Shown here: positions 6,904 through 15,136 of the stretch, piece after piece
Layout: every line of letters begins with the position of its first letter
Position numbering within the stretch: position 1 is the first letter of the stretch
Virus record (IMG/VR): IMGVR_UViG_3300040815_001785
Location: 1 to 36,260 of that record
Reading direction: 5' to 3' (one strand)
Source of the DNA: a virus
DNA length: 36,260 nucleotides
The notes under the pieces: model-generated
Seen by the model: only the letters and a program-made list of their open reading frames with translations
What the model was told of the DNA's origin: nothing
Database searches by the model: none
Translations under genes and position numbers: made by a program

Positions 6904-9132
6904 ATGCCCGATTTAATATACAACGTCAAGTTTGAAGTAGATTCTTCTGGTCTTGAAAAGATTAATAACTTTGGCACATCTGGCGTTTCTCAGTCTTTTG
7001 ATGATGTCACTAAATCGGTAAACAGAACTCGCTCATCAACAAGCCAGTATAGTAAGGAAGTTCAAGATTTAGTAAAGGATACCAATGAGGTTGTTTCTGC
7101 TAATGCAAGAGCTAAGGCTTCTATAGATTTAAGGAGAAAGGCATCTCAAGATGATTTAAGAGTCGTTGTTAAAACAAATCAATTAGCTCAGGAGCGTATA
7201 AAGTCTATACGTGAAGAAAGGATGGCTCTTATAAACCATTCAAATACAGCTGAGTTAAATACAGAAGAGAGAACAAAGCTAAATAGGACTATAGCTAGAC
7301 TTGAGATACAAGAAAGGCAGTTTATTGTAGCTTTGCAGCAAGGACGAGCACAGCTAAAAGGTAATGCAGATGGCATTCAGAACTTATCAAAAGTTCAACA
7401 GCATTTGCAAAATCAAATGAAACAGTCTGGTCATTCATTTGACATGAGTAATAAGTCATTAGCTACATCAAATCAGCTAATGTTTTCTTTTAGTGATTTA
7501 GTTCAAGATTCAACGCAGTTTAGTCAAGGATTTGCACAAGGTATGCGAGCCATTGGTAACAACGTTGGTTTTACGGCAGAGTTATTCTTTAACTTACAAA
7601 GAAGAGTTGATGAATATAATAGGTCGCTAACAAAATCAGAGATAGCTCAAGGTAAAGCTAAAACAGTTAGCGGAGAGTTAACAGCATCGCTTAAAGGTGC
7701 TGGTGGCGCTCTTATAGCCATCAACGCAGCCGTTATGGTTGCCACCATTGGATTTCAATTATTAGAGAAAAGACTAAAAGACGCAGAGGAAAGAGCTAAA
7801 GCACAAGTAGAGGTTCTTTCTGAGGTTGCAAAAACATTTTCTGAGTTAGACACAGGAGTTCCCGACCCTTTCGGTATGCGGTCTAGACAAAGACAGATAA
7901 ATATTCTGTCTCAAAATATAGGAGATACAGTACGGGACGTTGCCAAAAAAACAGCAGAAGCTCAAAAAACTATAGGAGAGGCAATGGCTGGAGGCTCAGA
8001 AGGTTTTCTGGGCACGATAAACTCAATGTTTGTTAATTTTCAAGCATCAATTACAAAAACTGTATTTCCTACCGCTTTAAAAATAGGCGCTGCATTTGAT
8101 AAAATGACAGAAGAGCAATTAATAGCGTTAAAAGCTAATGAAGAATTAAGAATTGAGATAGAGAAGCAGCAAAAAGTTCAAGAAGCATATACTAAATTTT
8201 TGAATCAAGATGGTAATGCGGCACTGAATTTATATGTTGAAACATTAAAACAATTAGAGCAACAGCAAGCTATAATAAATGCAGGCTCTGTTGTTGGATT
8301 AAAAGGAGTATTAGATGAATCAGTATCAAGAAATTCTTTAATAGAAGATTTAAGGCAACAAATATTAGTTCAGCAAGCAATATTAAATAGTGAACATATA
8401 TCAGACGAACAAAGAGAGAAATCTATATCGTTAATAAGCCAGTTAAGTTCTACTTATAAACAATTATCTGAAGAAATAGAGAACACTAGAAGACAAGTAG
8501 AGGATATAACATTTAAAAATACAGCTTTTTTAAGTGAGTCTCAAAAGATTGATTATCAAGTATTTAGACAAATAGAAAGTCTAGATAAGCTAGCTTTAAA
8601 ATATCCTGAATTAAAAGCACAAATAGACGATGCTAAAAGGGCTATTTTAGATTTTACAGCTGCACAGAAAGAATCATTAGCATTTTCTAACATATCTGAA
8701 TTAGCTGGCGTATCTGGTCAATTAGGAGAAATATTTGGAGCATCTAAAGAATTTAGATTAGCCATGGCTTCCATTGATGGAGCTGCAGCTGTTATAAGTG
8801 TATTAGCAGACCCAACCCTTGGATTTGTTGGTAAACTTGCGGCTTCAGCAACAATAGTTGCTCAAGTTGCTCGTCAAATACAACAAATAAAAAATACAAA
8901 AATAGGTAGTGGTGGCGGTGTAGCAAGCGGTGGTGGCAAGGGTGGCATATCACCTATCTCTTCATCAGCGTCAGGGGTATCCCAACGCACGCAAAGCATA
9001 AGTTTCCTACCAAATGCAGCTACATCAGGAGGGGCGCCCCCAACCGTTGATGTTAAGATAGACCGAGCAGGATTAGCTGTAGCCGTAAACAAAGGTAATA
9101 GAGAGTTAGCTAACAAACAAGTTAGGGTCTAA
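6904..9132 (+). CDS. Tail tape measure protein
   Basis: 742 residues, the largest gene between chaperone and baseplate genes. It is almost wholly helical, with long Gln, Lys and Glu-rich coiled-coil stretches (about 80-190, 400-540). Two hydrophobic stretches (about 265-290 and 640-675) are typical of tape measures that interact with the cell membrane during DNA entry. Residues 680-715 are rich in Gly and Ser. Tape measure length sets tail length, at about 1.5 angstrom per residue in characterised siphoviruses, which implies a tail near 110 nm. That estimate is family knowledge applied to this length, not a measurement. Confidence 0.85.
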   Translation: MPDLIYNVKFEVDSSGLEKINNFGTSGVSQSFDDVTKSVNRTRSSTSQYSKEVQDLVKDTNEVVSANARAKASIDLRRKASQDDLRVVVKTNQLAQERIKSIREERMALINHSNTAELNTEERTKLNRTIARLEIQERQFIVALQQGRAQLKGNADGIQNLSKVQQHLQNQMKQSGHSFDMSNKSLATSNQLMFSFSDLVQDSTQFSQGFAQGMRAIGNNVGFTAELFFNLQRRVDEYNRSLTKSEIAQGKAKTVSGELTASLKGAGGALIAINAAVMVATIGFQLLEKRLKDAEERAKAQVEVLSEVAKTFSELDTGVPDPFGMRSRQRQINILSQNIGDTVRDVAKKTAEAQKTIGEAMAGGSEGFLGTINSMFVNFQASITKTVFPTALKIGAAFDKMTEEQLIALKANEELRIEIEKQQKVQEAYTKFLNQDGNAALNLYVETLKQLEQQQAIINAGSVVGLKGVLDESVSRNSLIEDLRQQILVQQAILNSEHISDEQREKSISLISQLSSTYKQLSEEIENTRRQVEDITFKNTAFLSESQKIDYQVFRQIESLDKLALKYPELKAQIDDAKRAILDFTAAQKESLAFSNISELAGVSGQLGEIFGASKEFRLAMASIDGAAAVISVLADPTLGFVGKLAASATIVAQVARQIQQIKNTKIGSGGGVASGGGKGGISPISSSASGVSQRTQSISFLPNAATSGGAPPTVDVKIDRAGLAVAVNKGNRELANKQVRV

Positions 9133-9135
9133 AGA

Positions 9136-10398
9136 ATGGCTACGCTCACGCTAAATACAGGTAACGTAGCCAGACAGTTCGGTACGTTCTCGTCACAGAT
9201 AACGATGACTCACACCAGTGACGTGACCACCACCATGAAAATGGCTAAGATGCCAACCATTTCTCAGGACTTTGACGTACAAGAAGAAGTAGACGACATC
9301 ACAGAATTTCGCACTAACCTATCGGAAATATCCATTGAACTATTTGATGAATTAGGCAACGGAGACAGCCTGTTTACGTATATAGATGCTCTTGCATTAA
9401 GCGATACAATACAGATTCAAGTTACTACCCCAACGGGTACAGACTACTTCATAGCTACCAAGTCTTCTTGTGAATATGATTGGTTTGCACGTAAAATAAG
9501 CATTAAAGCTCAAGCAGCACTTAGATACGATGTACAAGTAACAAATTATGACACTTCTAGTTACGAGACGAGTGGGGAAACAAATGCCGATGACGGATTA
9601 ATCGTTTCAAGTGATGTGATTAGGGCGTTTTTAGAGGCTCAAGGGTCGTCCCCAACCGTTAAGATACTTGGTCATTTTTCTAGCGTTACTAAGTCTGATA
9701 TAAGCACTATACCATCACCAACATCAATAAGATATATTATATTTGATGGTCAATACGTTGATACGTATGCAGAAGGTCAAGACGTGGTTCTAAAGCTATC
9801 TATCGTTGAAGGCGCTGTTGTAGGAGCCATGATGGGATACGCTTTTTACGTGCGTAGAAACTTTGCTAGTACATCCGATAGTGACTACTACGCTCAAATA
9901 GGCTCATCCGACCTTAAATCGTATGGGGTCTCGTTCAATGACAGGCACGTGCGTAATTTTAATAGCACTCTTGCGATACAAGACAACATTGATGGCGCAC
10001 AAATAAGTACAGCCACAACTGAAGTCATTGATAGTACAGGGGCGCAAGACATAGCCATAAACTACTACGTGCCTGATATGCACACGGTATTTTTTGACAC
10101 TACCGAGTCACCACAAAAATGGGAGCTAGCAACCACAGGGGCTAGTGCCTTGTCTCAATCCGATATGGACGATATATCTGATGACGCTCGTGACTCTTAT
10201 AAAAAGTCATTGGGCATAACATCTTCGTATTCCGTTGACTTTGAGATATTTGGTATAAGCACACTCAAGCCTTATCAATTCATACAGTTTGACTCGGACA
10301 TACACCCCACCGTTAACAGTAAAAAAGTACGCCCATCCTATTTGGAGTATGACCTAGAGTCCGATACAATCAAGGGCGAAGGGTATATTATTGGCTAA
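9136..10398 (+). CDS. Putative distal tail / baseplate protein
   Basis: 420 residues directly after the tape measure gene, the usual place of the distal tail protein and baseplate hub. Beta-rich, with an acidic central part. The C-terminal 60 residues (SVDFEIFGISTLKPYQFIQFD and onward) resemble the beta region that many baseplate hub proteins use for docking. I do not recognise a peptidase or lysozyme domain. The stop lies 8 bases inside the following gene, which indicates translational coupling. Structural role is from position. Confidence 0.5.
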   Translation: MATLTLNTGNVARQFGTFSSQITMTHTSDVTTTMKMAKMPTISQDFDVQEEVDDITEFRTNLSEISIELFDELGNGDSLFTYIDALALSDTIQIQVTTPTGTDYFIATKSSCEYDWFARKISIKAQAALRYDVQVTNYDTSSYETSGETNADDGLIVSSDVIRAFLEAQGSSPTVKILGHFSSVTKSDISTIPSPTSIRYIIFDGQYVDTYAEGQDVVLKLSIVEGAVVGAMMGYAFYVRRNFASTSDSDYYAQIGSSDLKSYGVSFNDRHVRNFNSTLAIQDNIDGAQISTATTEVIDSTGAQDIAINYYVPDMHTVFFDTTESPQKWELATTGASALSQSDMDDISDDARDSYKKSLGITSSYSVDFEIFGISTLKPYQFIQFDSDIHPTVNSKKVRPSYLEYDLESDTIKGEGYIIG

Positions 10399-10906
10399 AC
10401 TCACCGACATAGTAATCATCACTGATTCGGGCGGTACCCAGACGCTAACCATCCAAAATTACGCTGAGACGGACGAACTCCAATATTGGGGGTCAACCTT
10501 CGATGAAGCGGTAGATGGGACGTTACGGAGCAACCTCCGAAGTATTCGTAGAAAGGTAGAACTCACCTATCAGCTGTGTACGACCCCTGATGACTTTAGG
10601 GGTGTGTGCAACAACATCGCACAAGACTTATTGAACGGAGCTGAGTTCGTTTATATCGGTATTGATACTGATAATGTATTTAGAGTAGTTTTAGACGATG
10701 ACTTTGCGCATCGAGTTCAATACGCTAATCAACATGGTCTGTTCATTCCTAAGCTTACATTCAGAAGCACAGAAGGTGACGTGGACATTATTCTGGACTT
10801 TGAAGATTGGCGGTTCATCACCGAGTCTGTAACCGAAGCTAGGGACTACAGGCTCATAACAGAAGCAGTAACTGGAACACCATTAGATTATGGCTCTATC
10901 GTCTAA
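10391..10906 (+). CDS. Baseplate-associated protein, paralogue A
   Basis: 171 residues. It overlaps the gene before it by 8 bases and the gene after it by 17. Residues 35-55 (WGSTFDEAVDGTLRSNLRS) align with residues 41-59 of the next protein (YGSAFDEAIDGSLRHNLRG), and both proteins then have a similar beta pattern, so they are paralogues from a tandem duplication. Their place between the tail hub gene and the long fibre gene suggests small adaptor proteins of the tail tip. No named family was recognised. Confidence 0.55.
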   Translation: MAKLTDIVIITDSGGTQTLTIQNYAETDELQYWGSTFDEAVDGTLRSNLRSIRRKVELTYQLCTTPDDFRGVCNNIAQDLLNGAEFVYIGIDTDNVFRVVLDDDFAHRVQYANQHGLFIPKLTFRSTEGDVDIILDFEDWRFITESVTEARDYRLITEAVTGTPLDYGSIV

Positions 10907-11381
10907 AATTACTAATATCTATATACGACAAAAGGATTATGATACAGCCAACGATTGGAAGTATGAGTTTATCATAAATAATGCTGTATCTGAACTTGGT
11001 CAGGTTAATTATGGCTCAGCCTTTGATGAAGCTATAGATGGTAGCTTGAGGCATAATCTGCGTGGATTTAGAATTACCGTTAACCTAGATTGGGGTAAAC
11101 TATTAAGTTCCACCGCAAAAAGAACTTTATTTGGTGGTAGTCAAACGTCTAGTACCATAGGGGCGCTCCTTACAGACTTAGTAGATGCTCTCGTTACAGA
11201 CGGTGATAGCTATATAGAAGTATCTTTTGACGATACTAACTGGGTCAAGGTAGTGCCTGACGCTGCAACGTACAGAACCGCATATACCAACCAAATAGGC
11301 AGAGGTTCATCTAGTATAACTCTTATAGGGCAGGAAATATTAACCAGTATTCCAGCGTATCTGGAAGCACCTAGCGTATAA
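10890..11381 (+). CDS. Baseplate-associated protein, paralogue B
   Basis: 163 residues, sharing the F-D-E-A-x-D-G-x-L-R-x-N-L-R core with the preceding protein and otherwise diverged, so the duplication is old. The start ATG lies within the end of the previous gene and the stop is 5 bases before the fibre gene. A link between tail tip and fibre is plausible from the gene order, but the sequence gives no catalytic or binding motif. Confidence 0.5.
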   Translation: MALSSKITNIYIRQKDYDTANDWKYEFIINNAVSELGQVNYGSAFDEAIDGSLRHNLRGFRITVNLDWGKLLSSTAKRTLFGGSQTSSTIGALLTDLVDALVTDGDSYIEVSFDDTNWVKVVPDAATYRTAYTNQIGRGSSSITLIGQEILTSIPAYLEAPSV

Positions 11382-11386
11382 CGTAT

Positions 11387-14300
11387 ATGGCAACGGAAGT
11401 AAAACGCAGACGTGGCACAACCGTAGAACACAGCACGTTTACTGGCGCTGTAGCAGAACTTACGGTAGACCTTACCAAAGACACCGTAGTCGTTCATGAT
11501 GGTGCTACACAAGGTGGGTTTCCATTGTTGCGTGAAGACTTTGATAATGTACCGACCACTGCTCCGTTTACGCACATTACCCTAGACACCGCCATCTTTG
11601 ATACTACGTATACAGAGACAGGTAGCGAGACGCAGGGAACCTTGTATTGGAATTCAGACGAAGAAACAATCAGTCTTGTTACCAATGGTGAGTCTTTTGA
11701 GTTAGGTCAAAAAACAGAGATACACGTAAAGAACCAGACAGGCGCTCAGATAGACAAGGGCGAGGTAGTCTACGCTTCAGGCACAGTGGGTAACTCAGGG
11801 CGTATCCTTATCACTAAGATGATAGCGGATGGAACGGTTCCAGCTAAAAGGATAATGGGTATTACTGCTGAAAACATAGCCAATGGTGCTGATGGTAAGA
11901 TTATAACGTTTGGTAAGCTAAAGAATATAAATACGTCTTCATTTAGTGATGGTGACATTCTTTATGCGTCAGCCACTACTGCTGGAGCATTGCAAAACAC
12001 AGAGCCATCTCAGGCTAATGGTCACGTGTCATTACCCATAGCGTATGTCATACACGCCCATAGTAATGGTCAGATATTTATTAGGGTCACCCCCATTGAT
12101 GAAAACGAATATCAAAACTATGACGCTGGATTAACGGACATCGCTGGACTCACTCCAACCGATAGCAACATCATTGTAGGAGACGGAACGAATTGGGTAG
12201 CTGAGTCGGGAGACACCGCACGAGCTAGTTTAGGTCTTACTATTGGAACGCACGTACAAGCATGGGATGCTCAACTAGATGACATAGCTGGTCTGACACC
12301 CACAGACGGAAACTTTATTGTTGGTAACGGAACTAACTTTGTAGCGGAGTCAGGTAACACTGCTAGAACAAGTTTGGGGTTAGGTACGAGTGATGATGTT
12401 CAATTTGATGACCTTACACTGACTGGTGTTTTACGAACCAACGAAATAGACACGCAATCTGATTTGGTATGGAACACATCCACAGAAGTTTGGAATACAT
12501 CTGATTATTACATTTCAGGAGCCTTAAATATAGCAGGTAGCGTTTATATAACTGATGATTTAAATATAGCAGAATCATTGACGGTGGGTACTACGCTGGA
12601 CGTAACAGGTAACACCACCATTTCAGGAACACTAGATGCTCCTACATTGAATACTGGTCAAGGCGATAATGAGTTATACGCTATGAACCAAAACGTGCGC
12701 ACCTCTGATAGTGTTACGTTTGATACGTTATCTGTTACCAATAGCGCTTCGGTAGGTGGTTCTCTAACGCTTACGGGTTCGGCAGACTTTAATAGCACAA
12801 TGAACTTGCAGGGCAATTTAACAACGCAAGCCGATTTAGCAGACGATGGATTTAGCGAAGGGTGGGCAGGTACTAATTGGAAAATAAATGCAGACGGTTC
12901 GGCAGAGTTTGAGGAAATGCGGATTCGTGGAGCGCTTAGAGTGTACGAGTTTATAGCGAAGCAAATTAGCACGATAGGCGGAAGTGAGATATTAAGCATA
13001 GCGCAGGGTAGAATTTCAAGTGTTAACGCTGGCGCTGACACAATAACGGTAGAAAATGTTACGGGTACGGCAGGAAATGCCTTTAAAGCGAATGACCTTT
13101 GGATTTGTCAAGTGGTGGACATTAACAATGACTTAGAGAGTGGTGGCACTGGCTCTATTGTGAAGTCGGTTCGTGGTACGGTTGATTATGTTTCAGGTAA
13201 TGATATTGGCTTATTTATTGATTCAGGGGATATTACACAATTAGAGCAAGGCGATTTGATTATTGCTTATGGTAACGTTTCGGATGCTGATAGGCAGGCT
13301 ATAATGTATCGGAACGTGGATAGGTCAGAAGATAATCTCATTATGCGTTTACAGACCGAAGTAAATTCGTTTGCTGACTTACAAGCGGTTGGAAATACTA
13401 GGGTAGCTTTTGGGGATTTGAACGGCTATTCGGGATTGAGTTCTGAAACCTTTGGTTTCTTTGCAGGTAAAAATGCCGAACAACACGTATTAGTAACAGA
13501 TACTGGGATATTCTTTAAAAATGGTTCAACGGTAGGCGCTCAATTATCTAGCAATATTTTTAAGATTGGGGATAATGATAACTTCCTATCATTTAATACT
13601 TCGAATGACGATTTTGAAATTAAGGTTGATACTTTCGATTTAAATACTAGCTTTATTCAAATAGCTGATAGTATTGCAAAAACAAGTTCAACGCTTACAA
13701 GTTCTGTTTCTTATAGCGGAGATTTATCTTTGGATGGATTGTTCTTTGATGCTGAAAATTACTTTGGTTATTTGACTGATGTTGAAGCAGTTGAATCTAA
13801 TGGATATGTTTTTAGGGTAGGTGAAGAAACTTCTAACTTTATAGAAATAAATAGCGCAAATGGTATTGCTAAAATAAACTTCGATACCTTCGATTTAACT
13901 TCGGGTAATCTTAGCGTAAAATCGGTTGGCACTACTTATCCATCTGCCTCATCAAGCACTGCGGTTACTACATCAAATCAAAGTGGATTTGGAGGTGGAG
14001 ATTGGACTGCAACAGAAATATCGATAAATGATAAGACTATGGTTAAGTTTTATTTTGATTACGATATTACAACATCTGGCGAATTAGAGATATTACTCGA
14101 TGTAAGTACAGATAATGGTTCAACATTCACAAATTATACTGACTCATCTACAACAGCCGTAATAAATATGAGTCCAGAGTATTGCAATGGAGATGCTGAT
14201 TCGGGAAATGGTTTTGAAATAAGCGTTCTAAGCTCTTTTAATAATAGAGTCGACCAATTAGCGTTTAACAATCCTTCGGGTGGCAGAGGAAGCCGATTTG

Positions 14301-14530
14301 GTAGAGTTGCGGTATATGTATATATATCTGAGGTAGGCGATGCCGATAAAATAAGGTTTCAAGTGGCTGAAATAAATGGCTCTTTAGCGGTATGTGATGC
14401 TACTAACATTATTACACAAGAATTTCAATCTGTAACGGAAATAAATCCTTCGGGAGTTTTCACAAGATTATCCGATGCGGTTATATTAGCTAATGGAGAA
14501 AAATACTTAAACCCAGAACTAATATCATAA
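11387..14530 (+). CDS. Long tail fibre protein
   Basis: 1047 residues. The N-terminus (RRRGTTVEHSTFTGAVAELT, then TVVVHDGATQGGFPLLRE) is the widespread fibre attachment module, with Arg-rich start and V-H-D-G motif, found at the base of many phage fibres. Residues about 246-282 and 294-331 are two copies of a D-I-A-G-L-T-P-T-D...V-G-x-G-T-N repeat ending in A-R-x-S-L-G-L. From about 340 to 500 there are short Thr, Ser and Leu-rich repeats of a trimeric shaft. The C-terminal 400 residues are beta-rich and probably contain the receptor-binding part. Base composition changes to more AT-rich after about 13500, which suggests exchange of the distal part. Confidence 0.85.
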   Translation: MATEVKRRRGTTVEHSTFTGAVAELTVDLTKDTVVVHDGATQGGFPLLREDFDNVPTTAPFTHITLDTAIFDTTYTETGSETQGTLYWNSDEETISLVTNGESFELGQKTEIHVKNQTGAQIDKGEVVYASGTVGNSGRILITKMIADGTVPAKRIMGITAENIANGADGKIITFGKLKNINTSSFSDGDILYASATTAGALQNTEPSQANGHVSLPIAYVIHAHSNGQIFIRVTPIDENEYQNYDAGLTDIAGLTPTDSNIIVGDGTNWVAESGDTARASLGLTIGTHVQAWDAQLDDIAGLTPTDGNFIVGNGTNFVAESGNTARTSLGLGTSDDVQFDDLTLTGVLRTNEIDTQSDLVWNTSTEVWNTSDYYISGALNIAGSVYITDDLNIAESLTVGTTLDVTGNTTISGTLDAPTLNTGQGDNELYAMNQNVRTSDSVTFDTLSVTNSASVGGSLTLTGSADFNSTMNLQGNLTTQADLADDGFSEGWAGTNWKINADGSAEFEEMRIRGALRVYEFIAKQISTIGGSEILSIAQGRISSVNAGADTITVENVTGTAGNAFKANDLWICQVVDINNDLESGGTGSIVKSVRGTVDYVSGNDIGLFIDSGDITQLEQGDLIIAYGNVSDADRQAIMYRNVDRSEDNLIMRLQTEVNSFADLQAVGNTRVAFGDLNGYSGLSSETFGFFAGKNAEQHVLVTDTGIFFKNGSTVGAQLSSNIFKIGDNDNFLSFNTSNDDFEIKVDTFDLNTSFIQIADSIAKTSSTLTSSVSYSGDLSLDGLFFDAENYFGYLTDVEAVESNGYVFRVGEETSNFIEINSANGIAKINFDTFDLTSGNLSVKSVGTTYPSASSSTAVTTSNQSGFGGGDWTATEISINDKTMVKFYFDYDITTSGELEILLDVSTDNGSTFTNYTDSSTTAVINMSPEYCNGDADSGNGFEISVLSSFNNRVDQLAFNNPSGGRGSRFGRVAVYVYISEVGDADKIRFQVAEINGSLAVCDATNIITQEFQSVTEINPSGVFTRLSDAVILANGEKYLNPELIS
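12127..12381 (+). repeat. Two tandem imperfect repeats in the fibre gene
   Basis: A repeat of about 111 bases at 12127-12237 is followed by a diverged copy at 12271-12381. At protein level the copies share D-I-A-G-L-T-P-T-D, a V-G-x-G-T-N core and A-R-x-S-L-G-L. Codon use differs freely between the copies, so the repeat is maintained at protein level as a shaft unit. Confidence 0.7.
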
Positions 14531-14531
14531 C

Positions 14532-14666
14532 ATGACAAACACAGAACTATTAGAAGCATTAAACCAAGACCTCAGAAAGCTCAACGTTAATTACGAGGCT
14601 CATGCTATGATTCAACAAATCATACATTCCTACAAAGTTCGTATTGAATCTGAGAGCAAGGATTAA
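14532..14666 (+). CDS. Small acidic helical protein
   Basis: 44 residues, starting 2 bases after the fibre stop. It begins MTNTELLEALNQDLRKL and is fully helical and charged. It is tightly placed after the fibre gene and 40 bases before the next structural gene, so it belongs to the same transcript. Short helical proteins here can be fibre assembly factors, but nothing in the sequence proves this. Confidence 0.55.
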   Translation: MTNTELLEALNQDLRKLNVNYEAHAMIQQIIHSYKVRIESESKD

Positions 14667-14705
14667 CTATTTTTATTTCATCTTAACCAAACCTAAAAGC
14701 GGATT

Positions 14706-15038
14706 ATGGCAAAATTAGAAATAGCAACCATCGCATCTGGAGAGGCAGTATCTTCAGCAGTAGATTTTAGTAGAAGTAATAATGTTTTCGAAATCGGCTC
14801 TCTAGTATTAGAAGGCACGTACACAAATAGTTCCTTTGACATACAAGCAGAAATTGATGGTACTTGGTTCGACATATACGATACGTTTGGCACTAAGTAT
14901 TCGGTAACGGTAGCGGATGGGAAGCATAGTTTACCTGCCGATGTATTTAAGGATGTAAACAAAGTTCGTTTAAAAGGTTCGTCTAATGAAGGCGCAGAAC
15001 GTACGGCAAAATTCCTTTTAATCGACATACTAGATTGA
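14706..15038 (+). CDS. Small beta-rich virion-type protein
   Basis: 110 residues with regular beta alternation and the end motif F-L-L-I-D-I-L-D. It lies between the two long fibre genes. Residues 30-60 (LEGTYTNSSFDIQAEIDGTW) are like small beta-sandwich or fibre-tip proteins. I do not recognise the family. A structural role in the tail tip is inferred from neighbours only. A 98-base gap without ORFs follows. Confidence 0.5.
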   Translation: MAKLEIATIASGEAVSSAVDFSRSNNVFEIGSLVLEGTYTNSSFDIQAEIDGTWFDIYDTFGTKYSVTVADGKHSLPADVFKDVNKVRLKGSSNEGAERTAKFLLIDILD

Positions 15039-15136
15039 GGTTATTACTTTACATATCGCACATTAGATGGGGTGTACTTTCACGCTCGAATCAAATTTGG
15101 AATCAATCAACAATGTATTTTGACAAGCACTAAATT

